A stretch of 64,000 bases of DNA from Oscillibacter sp. (GTDB taxonomy: Bacteria; Bacillota; Clostridia; Oscillospirales; Oscillospiraceae): the NCBI GenBank assembly GCA_014799925.1, contig JAAVHC010000054.1:1-64000 (forward strand), read 5' to 3'. The position numbers and the translations under genes are program-made. The notes under the pieces were generated by a model. It was not told the origin of the DNA. It made no database searches and was given only the letters and a program-made list of their open reading frames with translations. Shown one piece after another: positions 57,059 through 64,000 of the stretch. Each line of letters opens with the position of its first letter. The stretch's first letter is position 1.

Positions 57059-57086
57059 ATACTTTTTCTTTCAAGAAAACGTATTA
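57059..57086 (-). repeat. stop-codon-embedded palindrome after spmB
   Basis: GATACTTTTTCTT and AAGAAAACGTAT pair at 11 of 12 positions. The spmB stop (57086-57084) is TAA, taken from a slightly changed arm; other copies give TGA. Confidence 0.7.
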
Positions 57087-57614
57087 CGCGCCGAACAGCA
57101 GCCGCACCGCGAAAGCCGCGGCCATAAAACCCGTCAGGTCCGCGATCAGCGCGGCGGGGATGGCATAGCGGGTCTTGCGGATCCCGGCGGAGCCGAAGTA
57201 GACGGCGATGGTGTAGAATGTGGTTTCCGTGCTGCCCAGCATCACCGCCGCCACCCGCCCTACGTAGGAATCCGGCCCATGGGAAGCCATCAGCTCGCTG
57301 CCGATGGCCAGGGCTCCGCTGCCGCTGACGGGCCGGATGAACAGCATCGCCGCCGTCTCCGGCGGGATGCCCAGCCGGACCAGCGCGGGAGCAAGCGCTT
57401 CCCCCAGCAGCTCCATCAGCCCGCTGGCCCGCAGCATGTAAACCGCCGTCATCAGCCCCACCAGATTGGGCAGGATCCCCAGCAGGGTGTCCAGCCCGTC
57501 CTTCGCCCCCGCTGAGAGGGCGTCGTAGACATTGACCCGCTTCCACATGCCGAAAAGGGCCGTAAATGCCAGCAGAAGCGGCACCAGATACGCGGAATAG
57601 TCCATATTTCCCAT
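57084..57614 (-). CDS. spmB: spore maturation protein B
   Basis: The 176-residue membrane protein belongs to the nucleoside-recognition/Spm family, needed for full spore core dehydration in Bacillus. Segments seen are VNVYDALSAGAKDGLDTLLGILPNL, LFIRPVSGSGALAIGSEL and ETTFYTIAVYFGS. Four to five membrane helices are expected. It lies four bases after spmA. Its stop falls inside a palindromic repeat. Confidence 0.94.
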   Translation of the reverse strand: MGNMDYSAYLVPLLLAFTALFGMWKRVNVYDALSAGAKDGLDTLLGILPNLVGLMTAVYMLRASGLMELLGEALAPALVRLGIPPETAAMLFIRPVSGSGALAIGSELMASHGPDSYVGRVAAVMLGSTETTFYTIAVYFGSAGIRKTRYAIPAALIADLTGFMAAAFAVRLLFGA

Positions 57615-57618
57615 CCCC

Positions 57619-58197
57619 CTACCGCTTCCATACCCGCCCGAGAACCTTTGCCGCCAGCAGTCCCGCCGCCACCGACAGCGCCGACGCCAGCCATACCGCC
57701 GGCAGGATGTCGAAAGCGCTCTCCGACCCCAGCGCCGCCCGGACGCCGGCCACGGTGGTGGGCAGCAGCTGGATGGAGGCGGTGTTCAGCACCACCAGGG
57801 TACACAGCTCATTGCTGGCCCGGCCGCCGCACCCTCTGGCCATCCGCCGGGCAGCCTGAATACCCAGGGGCGTGGCCGCGTTGCCCAGCCCCAGCAGATT
57901 GGCGGACACATTCCCCGACAGCGCCGCCAGAGTGTCCGGGTCCTGGCACGCTCTGGGCAGCAGCCGGTTCAGCACGGGCCGGAACAGGCGGCTGAGCCCA
58001 TCCATCAGGCCGCTGGCTTTCATGATGGACATGACGCCGCTCCACAGGCACATGATCCCCGCCATGCTCAGGCACAGATCCACCGCCGCCGCCGCGCCCT
58101 CCATGGCCGCGTTGCCCACCGCGCCGATGGTGCCGTTGATCAGGCCGTACACCACCGCCGCCGCCACCATTCCCGTCCAGATCCAGGCCATCGCCAT
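57619..58197 (-). CDS. spmA: spore maturation protein A
   Basis: The 192-residue partner of SpmB has the same gate-domain fold: NGTIGAVGNAAMEGAAAAVDL, LWSGVMSIMKASGLMDGLSRL, GNVSANLLGLGNAATPLGIQA and ELCTLVVLNTASIQLLPTTV. The pair supports the view that the host forms endospores. The start region has GGAGGCGGAT just upstream. Between it and the rightward helicase lies a repeat (58263..58324). Confidence 0.94.
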   Translation of the reverse strand: MAMAWIWTGMVAAAVVYGLINGTIGAVGNAAMEGAAAAVDLCLSMAGIMCLWSGVMSIMKASGLMDGLSRLFRPVLNRLLPRACQDPDTLAALSGNVSANLLGLGNAATPLGIQAARRMARGCGGRASNELCTLVVLNTASIQLLPTTVAGVRAALGSESAFDILPAVWLASALSVAAGLLAAKVLGRVWKR

Positions 58198-58262
58198 GCT
58201 ATCCGCCTCCCTTTCCCTCTATATATAGCGGACAAGGGGAGAAAACATGCCTCCTTAGCGAA

Positions 58263-58324
58263 ATATTACTTCCGAACGGAAAGGCCGGAAGTAATATCTG
58301 CCATGTTTTGCGGATTTCGCAATG
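58263..58324 (+). repeat. inverted copy of the tcdA-end repeat
   Basis: The hairpin ATTACTTCCG...CGGAAGTAAT with the following ATGTTTTGCGGATTTCGCAATG is the reverse complement of 48980..49041 at roughly 85 percent. Here it stands alone between divergent genes. Confidence 0.8.
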
Positions 58325-58357
58325 TATATAAAATTGGGTCAAAATTTCTCCGCTGTA

Positions 58358-58386
58358 TTTATTCCCTGCGGAAACTGTGCTATACT
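58358..58386 (+). promoter_or_regulatory. promoter of the SNF2 helicase gene
   Basis: A weak TTTATT (58358-58363), 17-base spacer and TATACT (58381-58386), 31 bases before the ATG. Confidence 0.5.
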
Positions 58387-58417
58387 GAGCAATAAACGCC
58401 AGGGGAGGTTGTAAAGG

Positions 58418-61400
58418 ATGTTTTTTGAAAAAGAAATGATCCCGACAGTATTCAGCTGCAAGGACTTCTCACGCGGGCAGGAGTATTACAGACGGGGACA
58501 GGTTCAGAAGCTCAGAGTGGTGCGCACGGATACAGGCGGCGAGGTTACCTGTATTGTGCAGGGAAGCGAGCCATACGACGTCTCAGTGCTTGTAGAGGGC
58601 CAAAAAATATCGGCTTACTGCGGCTGCCCGCGATTTGCGGATAAGGATATCTGCAAGCATATCGCGGCGGCGATGCTGGCCTGCGCGGACCTGCGGGAGG
58701 AGGACCTCCCTGCGGACAGCGACCGCTGGGCCAGGAATATGCTGCGTACTTATATGGAGAAATCAGCCCGGCAGATGCAGCAGACGCCGGATAAAGCGGT
58801 ACGGCTGGTCCCCCGCATCTACCCCGGCTATCAAAGCAGCGAGTACCCGTCCTTTGCTTTCCAGGTTGGCTTTGACAGACTGTATGTCGTCCGGGATATC
58901 AAGAAATTTGTGGAAAGCGTGATCCGGCAGGAAACTGTCAGCTATGGAAAGGGCCTGACGTTTTGCCACGCGCCGGAACAGTTTGACCAGGACTCGCAAG
59001 AGCTGATCTCTGTTCTGACGGACCAGTTCACTCTGGGGCGCACACTGGGGTACGGTTCCCTGTATCCCTCCTATGAGGCCGCGCTCTTTCCCGGATATCA
59101 GAAAAACCAGATCACCCTCACCGGCAGCGCTTTTGACCGGATGTTTGACCTCTTTCTGGACAGGCAGATGGAGGCCGGTTCAGGGAAGCAGGTATACGCT
59201 TTCACCGTCAGGGACCCTGAGACTGCCCTCTCCCTGAAGCAGCGGGGTAAGGCAGCGGAGCTGCGGCTGAATGTGGAAGGAGGCCGCTGGACGTTTTTCG
59301 GCAGCCCCCGGAGCCTCTATGCCATGGGGCAGGGCCAGGTGCTGCGGTGCAGCCGGAAATTCCGGGAGAACGTCTATCCGCTTCTGAAAAGCGGCGCGGA
59401 GGAGATGCTGCTGTCCCTCGGGGATCTCCCGACCTTCTGCGGCTGTGTGCTGCCGGAAATCCAGGACAGCGTAACCATCGACGATCCGGCTCAGCTTCTT
59501 CAGGAATATCTGCCGGACGAGTGCGTGCCCTGCTTTCGGTTTGACATGGATGGCGGCGCGTTGACCCTGCGGGTGGATTTCCGCTATGACAACGTGACCT
59601 TTAACTGCTTTGACCAGCCGCAAAAGCCGGTCAAGCGGGACATTCGGGCAGAGCAGACCGCGCTGGCCTTTGTGGGGCAGAGATTTCCCGTCCGGGAAGG
59701 AACGCGCTTTATCATGACCGGCGACGACGCGGCGTACGAGTTTCTCACCGGGGAGCTGGAAAAATTTCAGGAGCTGGGCGACGTATTCGTCACCGACCGG
59801 CTTCGGGAGAAGCGGGTTCAGCCTGCCCGGTCCGCTGTGGGAATCTCTGTCTCCGACGGCTCGCTGCTGCTGGACTTTGATACCGGCGGCTTTCCGCCGG
59901 AGGAGCTGGAGGCATTGTACCAAAGCCTGCTGAAACGCAAGCGGTACTACCGTCTGTCCGACGGACGCTACCTGCCGCTGGACGGTTCCTCCTGCGAGAC
60001 GCTGGCGGAAATGGCCCATATGCTCCAGCTTTCTTCCAAAGATCTGAAAAAAGGCCGGGTCAGGCTGCCGGCCTTCCGGGCGTTATACCTGGACAGTCTG
60101 CTTTCCGGCAGGGAGGACATACAGATCCGGAGAGATCAGTGGTTCCGGGAAATGATCCGCAATTTCAAGTCTGTGCCGGAAGGCGGGTACACGCTGCCGG
60201 AGGGTCTGGACGATGTCCTGCGCCCTTACCAGAAGGAGGGCTTCCAGTGGCTGAAAACGCTGGACAACTATGGCTTTGGCGGTATCCTCGCCGACGAGAT
60301 GGGACTGGGCAAGACGCTGCAAATGATCGCTTTTCTGGCCTCGCTGAACCCGGCGGACCAGATCGGCCCCAGTCTGATCGTCTGTCCGGCGTCGCTGATC
60401 CTCAACTGGGCGGATGAGCTGGACAAGTTCGCCCCGGGCCTCACGTATACGCTCATCATGGGTACCGCGAAGGAGCGGGCGGCACAGATTGCCTCCGGCG
60501 CGGAGCGAAAACTGTGGATCACTTCCTATGAGCTTCTGCGGCAGGACATTGAGCAGTATGCTCCCCTGCGCTTCACCTGCTGCGTCCTGGATGAGGGCCA
60601 GCACATCAAGAACCAGTCCACCCTGGCCTCCAAGGCGGTGAAGCGGATCGACTGCCGCCGGCGCTTTGTCCTGACGGGTACGCCCATTGAAAACCGGCTC
60701 AGCGAACTGTGGAACCTCTTCGACTTCCTGATGCCGGGATATCTGTTTTCCCACGCCGGCTTTGTTCAGAAGCTGGAAAAACCGGCGGTGAAAAGCGGGG
60801 ACGCGGAGGCCATGGATCAGCTCCGCCGCCTGGTGCGGCCCTTCCTTCTGCGGAGGATGAAAAAGGATGTACTGAAGGAGCTGCCGCCGAAGATCGAGTA
60901 CATCCGCCGGATCCCCCTGTCGGAGGAGGAGAAAAAGGTCTACTTCGCCTCCAGCGCCGCTGCGCGGCAGTCGCTGACCGCTGCCGGCGGAGACAGCGGA
61001 AAGATGGCGGTTCTTGCGGCGTTGACAGAGCTGCGGCAGATATGCTGTGCGCCGGACCTTCGGTTTGAAAATTACGAAGGGCCCTCCAGCAAGCTGGAGG
61101 CCTGTATAGAGCTGTGTGCCGGGATGGTGGAAAACGGGCACCAGATCCTGCTGTTTTCTCAGTTCACATCCATGCTGGACCGCATCCGGGGACGGCTGGA
61201 CAAGCTGAATATTTCCCACTTTACCCTCCAGGGCTCCACGCCTAAGGCCAAACGGGCCCAGATGGTCAAATCATTCAATGCCGGCGGCGCGTCGGTTTTC
61301 CTGATTTCCCTGAAAGCCGGGGGCACAGGGCTGAATCTGACCGCCGCGGATGTGGTGATCCACTACGACCCCTGGTGGAATCCCGCCGCCCAGGATCAGG

Positions 61401-61591
61401 CCACCGACCGCGCCCACCGCATCGGGCAGCGCGCCAGCGTTCAGGTTTACAAGCTGATCGCCAAGGACACGATCGAGGAGAAGATTCTGACGCTGCAGTC
61501 GAAAAAGGCCGGGCTGATGGATGCGGTCACGGATGGTGCGGGAAGCGGGATCCTCGATATGTCCAGGGAGGAACTGCTGACCCTGCTCTAG
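58418..61591 (+). CDS. SWIM zinc-finger SNF2-family helicase
   Basis: The 1057-residue ATP-dependent DNA translocase has an N-terminal SWIM finger (CGCPRFADKDICKH, residues about 68-84), a bacterial SNF2-associated middle region and the Swi2/Snf2 motor. Motor motifs are ADEMGLGKTLQMIAF (Walker A), LDEGQHIKN in place of DEAH, LTGTPIENRLSELWNLFDFL, FSQFTSMLDRI and QATDRAHRIGQ. It starts at an ATG behind GGGGAGG. Such proteins may aid RNA polymerase recycling (RapA/HelD-like) or repair. It is a single-gene unit, and no partner nuclease is adjacent. Confidence 0.95.
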   Translation: MFFEKEMIPTVFSCKDFSRGQEYYRRGQVQKLRVVRTDTGGEVTCIVQGSEPYDVSVLVEGQKISAYCGCPRFADKDICKHIAAAMLACADLREEDLPADSDRWARNMLRTYMEKSARQMQQTPDKAVRLVPRIYPGYQSSEYPSFAFQVGFDRLYVVRDIKKFVESVIRQETVSYGKGLTFCHAPEQFDQDSQELISVLTDQFTLGRTLGYGSLYPSYEAALFPGYQKNQITLTGSAFDRMFDLFLDRQMEAGSGKQVYAFTVRDPETALSLKQRGKAAELRLNVEGGRWTFFGSPRSLYAMGQGQVLRCSRKFRENVYPLLKSGAEEMLLSLGDLPTFCGCVLPEIQDSVTIDDPAQLLQEYLPDECVPCFRFDMDGGALTLRVDFRYDNVTFNCFDQPQKPVKRDIRAEQTALAFVGQRFPVREGTRFIMTGDDAAYEFLTGELEKFQELGDVFVTDRLREKRVQPARSAVGISVSDGSLLLDFDTGGFPPEELEALYQSLLKRKRYYRLSDGRYLPLDGSSCETLAEMAHMLQLSSKDLKKGRVRLPAFRALYLDSLLSGREDIQIRRDQWFREMIRNFKSVPEGGYTLPEGLDDVLRPYQKEGFQWLKTLDNYGFGGILADEMGLGKTLQMIAFLASLNPADQIGPSLIVCPASLILNWADELDKFAPGLTYTLIMGTAKERAAQIASGAERKLWITSYELLRQDIEQYAPLRFTCCVLDEGQHIKNQSTLASKAVKRIDCRRRFVLTGTPIENRLSELWNLFDFLMPGYLFSHAGFVQKLEKPAVKSGDAEAMDQLRRLVRPFLLRRMKKDVLKELPPKIEYIRRIPLSEEEKKVYFASSAAARQSLTAAGGDSGKMAVLAALTELRQICCAPDLRFENYEGPSSKLEACIELCAGMVENGHQILLFSQFTSMLDRIRGRLDKLNISHFTLQGSTPKAKRAQMVKSFNAGGASVFLISLKAGGTGLNLTAADVVIHYDPWWNPAAQDQATDRAHRIGQRASVQVYKLIAKDTIEEKILTLQSKKAGLMDAVTDGAGSGILDMSREELLTLL

Positions 61592-61602
61592 GGAAGGACT
61601 GA

Positions 61603-62415
61603 TTATGACGAAAGCACCTCGTCAGATAATTCCCGATAAGCGCGGCGATTAACAAAATCATTCATTATATTTCGTATTTCTTCCATCCTGTCCCTTGTCT
61701 CAGCATCACTGTAGGCAAATCGGTCTATCAAACTGTCGATATACCCATTCTCTTTAATTACTTCATAGGATTCTTTGAAATTCAGGTCAAAGACAAACGC
61801 CAATACACACACCCAATAGTCCAGAGGAGTAACTCTATCGCGTATATCCACGCTTTTTCTGTTTGCTGCTGCCGCATAAACCCGGTCTGATAAGATTGAC
61901 CGCTCTATGTCCTCTTCAGTATTTACCTTCCCAGGGAATATGGCTTCCAGCTTTTCCTCTTGCTTCACTCTGAAATTATCCAGCTTGTCTGCGTCTCTGA
62001 TTATTTTGGCGTGCAGCAGACATCTGTCATCCAATCCATCCTGAATGGCAATTTTGCTATGATTACCGATAGCATTTTTTATAATCTCGTCATAACTGTC
62101 ATCCGCAATAAAGTCCCTTATCAGATGATCTTCAAATAAGAGCTTTACTCCGTATGAGGCATGATCAAAACCGGCGCTGTCAAAACTGCTGGTATGGTTT
62201 ATTTCTTCAAATCTGCCGATGTCATGGAGAAGCGCCACTAACGCTGCTAATTTTATATCTTCATCGGATAAGCCTGACTTTGTTGCGATACCTTTGGCAA
62301 TCTCAACTACATGATAAGTATGAACCGCTTTTAATTGAAACCCCGGGCTGTCGTTGTCTCGATACCCATCCAGGAATTTATTGAATGAGTCTTTCGCTTT
62401 TTCCATATCGATCAT
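61603..62415 (-). CDS. HD-domain metal-dependent hydrolase
   Basis: The 270-residue protein carries an HD phosphohydrolase domain. The first histidine is in KAVHTYHVVEIAKGIA, the paired HD in VALLHDIGRFEEI, then GFDHASYGVKLLF and a later aspartate in IIRDADKLDNFRV. Members act on nucleotides or phosphoesters, and the substrate here is unknown. The gene is AT-rich compared with the core genes and lies 23 bases after the Gfo/Idh gene in a probable two-gene unit. Confidence 0.93.
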   Translation of the reverse strand: MIDMEKAKDSFNKFLDGYRDNDSPGFQLKAVHTYHVVEIAKGIATKSGLSDEDIKLAALVALLHDIGRFEEINHTSSFDSAGFDHASYGVKLLFEDHLIRDFIADDSYDEIIKNAIGNHSKIAIQDGLDDRCLLHAKIIRDADKLDNFRVKQEEKLEAIFPGKVNTEEDIERSILSDRVYAAAANRKSVDIRDRVTPLDYWVCVLAFVFDLNFKESYEVIKENGYIDSLIDRFAYSDAETRDRMEEIRNIMNDFVNRRAYRELSDEVLSS

Positions 62416-62438
62416 GTGCCGCCCTCCATAATTTTCTA

Positions 62439-63425
62439 TCAGTCCCCAGGAAAAAGAATGCCTGCCTTTTTTCGGGAAGCTTCCAGCGTGGCAACAACGT
62501 CTAACATTACGTCCAGCCGCTCATAAATGGCATCATAGTCGTCCGCCAGCACCAGCTTTGTCAGATTCTGCACCTCATAAAACCAGCGATCCGGGTTGGG
62601 CTGGTCGTTAAAAATCTCATCGCTGGCTTTTGTCACAACCCGTACCTCCGCAATGCCATTGCTGCCGTCTTTGATATAGATGTAGCCCCCTTCGCCTTCG
62701 ATCTGGAAAGAGTTGACGCCCCACGTGTCCTTGGCTCCAGTAAACTGGCCGACGAAACCGTCATAGCGCATCACCAAAATACCGGAAGTGTCCGCCATAC
62801 CGGGATAGATGTTGGGATAATATACGGCATCCGCCGGCTTGCCAAACAAGGCAATGCTCAGATAGACATTGTAGAAGTTCAAATCCATTAGGCAGCCGGC
62901 GCCGTACGCTGGATTAAATACATTCGGCGCCTCGCCCTTCAGCAGCTGATCGTACCGAGCGGAATACTGGCTATAGTTGCCCAGCAACAGCTTGACCCGT
63001 CCAATCTTCGGCAGTTCCCGCTTCAAAATGTAAAGGTTTGGCAAAAATGCGGTGGGAACCGCCTCCACCAGAAACAGGCGCTTTTCCTTCGCAAGCGCGA
63101 CCAGTTCCTGCGCCTGCTCCGTCCTGGTGCAGAAAGGTTTTTCACAAATGACGTTTTTTCCCGACAGCAACGCTTTTTTGACTTGTTCATAGTGGAGCAA
63201 ATTGGGCGTTGCGATGTAGACGAAATTGACCTCATTATCATCCAGAAAAGCTTCCATATCCGTATAGACCTTATCTGCGCCGTACTCCGACGCCAAAGCC
63301 TTGCCCTTATCTTTGGTTCGGGAATATACTGCAGCCAGCCGAATGCTGTCTGTAAGCTTTACATTGTCCAGAATAGGGCGGACGATAGCGCCGGAGCCAA
63401 CAGTTCCAAGCCTGATTTCTTCCAT
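62439..63425 (-). CDS. Gfo/Idh/MocA-family oxidoreductase
   Basis: The 328-residue NAD(P)-dependent enzyme has the Rossmann start LGTVGSGAIVRPILDNV, VNFVYIATPNLLHYEQVKKAL, the conserved ICEKPFC lysine-proline motif and a C-terminal alpha/beta domain with GAGCLMDLNFYNV. Relatives oxidise sugars, inositols or dehydrogenate amino sugars. The ATG at 63425 follows GGGGGAA; an upstream frame start at 63482 lacks a good site. The substrate is not clear. Confidence 0.92.
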   Translation of the reverse strand: MEEIRLGTVGSGAIVRPILDNVKLTDSIRLAAVYSRTKDKGKALASEYGADKVYTDMEAFLDDNEVNFVYIATPNLLHYEQVKKALLSGKNVICEKPFCTRTEQAQELVALAKEKRLFLVEAVPTAFLPNLYILKRELPKIGRVKLLLGNYSQYSARYDQLLKGEAPNVFNPAYGAGCLMDLNFYNVYLSIALFGKPADAVYYPNIYPGMADTSGILVMRYDGFVGQFTGAKDTWGVNSFQIEGEGGYIYIKDGSNGIAEVRVVTKASDEIFNDQPNPDRWFYEVQNLTKLVLADDYDAIYERLDVMLDVVATLEASRKKAGILFPGD

Positions 63426-63577
63426 GCTGATTCCCCCCTGCTTTGTATGGGCCTTGCCAATTCTGGTTGTCCACATAGACAAGCGGACGATCTCTTTTCT
63501 GTTCTTGATGCTGTGATCGTTCTTTTTGCGAGTGTACCATACCAGTTGAACTTCAGGCCGTATGCCTTAGCTCGCTT

Positions 63578-63611
63578 ATTACGTTGGCAAATAAATAATC
63601 GCCAACGTAAT
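63578..63611 (-). repeat. palindrome with AAATAAATAATC core
   Basis: ATTACGTTGGC (63578-63588) and GCCAACGTAAT (63601-63611) enclose AAATAAATAATC. The same core, flanked by GGC, recurs in reverse at 63707-63722. Confidence 0.8.
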
Positions 63612-63625
63612 CACATTAAATTTCA

Positions 63626-63669
63626 TGCCGTTTTGCTCGCCCCTTGCGGGGCAGCCGCAAAACACGGCA
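63626..63669. repeat. nested hairpin related to copy e
   Basis: TGCCGTTTTGC and GCAAAACACGGCA enclose CCCC-TTGC-GGGG. The region 48880-48915 has a similar GCCGTTTTACTCGCC...GGCGGCAGCCGTG layout. Confidence 0.75.
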
Positions 63670-63670
63670 A

Positions 63671-63733
63671 TGATTCCTTCGGCAATCTATAGACGCGGCA
63701 AGCTTTTGGATTATTTATTTGCCGAAGGAATCA
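63671..63733 (-). repeat. palindrome joined to the BlaI remnant
   Basis: TGATTCCTTCGGCAA (63671-63685) and TTGCCGAAGGAATCA (63719-63733) are perfect arms around a 33-base loop. The left arm on the leftward strand begins with the TGA that ends the BlaI remnant. Confidence 0.85.
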
Positions 63734-63821
63734 TATATCCCGCAATGTTTTGGGCGGTTCATTCCAGATGATTTTCCATGACCACCCATTCTGATCCCGA
63801 AATCGAAATATGTGTCTGCAT
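63731..63821 (-). pseudogene. frameshifted and truncated BlaI/MecI-type repressor start
   Basis: From an ATG at 63821 behind AAAGGAGAG the frame reads MQTHISISGSEWVVME and stops after 20 residues. Shifting one base at ATGGAAAATC gives KIIWNEPPKTLRDI, which continues the BlaI/MecI opening (SxxEWxVMKxxWxxPPxTxRxI) exactly. So a single-base insertion broke a BlaI gene, and the rest was lost at the palindrome 63671..63733, whose TGA ends the second frame. Promoter and ribosome site are intact. Confidence 0.72.
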
Positions 63822-63853
63822 AGTCTCTCCTTTGGCAGATTGTTTGTCATTTT

Positions 63854-63882
63854 ATTATGGCAATAAAACCACATCGTGTCAA
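63854..63882 (-). promoter_or_regulatory. promoter of the BlaI remnant (and perhaps the Gfo/Idh gene)
   Basis: Reverse-strand TTGACA (63877-63882), 17-base spacer, CATAAT (63854-63859). From here to 63426 there is no intact gene, only the remnant and three palindromes. Confidence 0.75.
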
Positions 63883-64000
63883 TTATTTTTCTCGCATTAT
63901 TTTTACCCGTAAACCACCATCTGAAATATGCCGCTTACAGCACACCCCGTTTTGAAGCAGGCCCCTGCTTTCTAAAATCTCCTTCGTTGGCCGGTTGATA
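63883..64000 (-). CDS. C-terminal end of an unrecognised gene (partial)
   Basis: The last 38 codons of a leftward frame read INRPTKEILESRGLLQNGVC and continue to KIMREK before TAA at 63885-63883. The sequence looks like a real protein end, with balanced charge and a stop just before the next promoter. The rest lies beyond the window and no family is recognised. Confidence 0.45.
   Translation of the reverse strand, partial: INRPTKEILESRGLLQNGVCCKRHISDGGLRVKIMREK

Overview
The window looks like chromosome of a high-GC, spore-forming anaerobic Firmicute of the class Clostridia, most like Oscillospiraceae (Oscillibacter, Flavonifractor or Lawsonibacter type). The reasons are G+C near 60 percent in most genes, Gram-positive style promoters and ribosome sites, a T-box, a TPP riboswitch, spore-maturation genes spmA/spmB and a DacF-type carboxypeptidase. 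No CRISPR array, rRNA or prophage is visible. One tRNA (Gly, anticodon CCC) is present.

Layout. 1-5,300: the edge of a probable IS3-family element, then a leftward run of an M42 aminopeptidase, uracil-DNA glycosylase and a Bcp peroxiredoxin. Upstream of these sits an overlapping XRE regulator / AAA ATPase / TOPRIM-like cassette that resembles anti-phage modules, and an orphan, internally shortened Phd-like antitoxin flanked by direct repeats. 5,300-10,900: an aldo/keto reductase, an XpaC-TelA-TPM envelope operon, and a ThiT thiamine transporter under a TPP riboswitch. 11,000-20,460: a rightward division and cell-shape run (zapA, U32 protease, dut, maf, mreC, mreD, PBP2) followed by a GH13 alpha-glucosidase-like gene. 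20,540-32,200: a lipoprotein barnase with barstar, a fructokinase, and a peptide ABC importer in which OppA, B, D and F are all enlarged, ending in an ApbE-like gene. 32,600-41,400: an AraC/GyrI-like regulator, a T-box operon (acetyltransferase, CPBP protease, pheS, pheT), manA and a membrane dipeptidase. 41,400-46,650: a MerR-membrane regulator operon with two small membrane proteins and YbjQ, then a 1190-residue BlaR1-like metallopeptidase without BlaI. 46,900-58,200: tRNA-Gly, dacF, TcdA, a parvulin foldase, a transglutaminase lipoprotein, rpsO-pnp with a structured leader, acetyltransferases and spmA/spmB. 58,400-64,000: a SWIM/SNF2 helicase, an HD hydrolase, a Gfo/Idh oxidoreductase and a frameshifted BlaI remnant next to palindromic repeats.

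Two themes cross the window. First, several intergenic regions carry related palindromic repeats, and one class overlaps the stop codon of the preceding gene. Second, several modules carry unusual additions: the cassette at 2,443-4,603, the importer at 22,691-31,965, the MerR-YbjQ operon with a shared C-terminal motif, and the oversized M56 sensor. These are the best candidates for undescribed biology. All calls are from reading the sequence; no database search was run.
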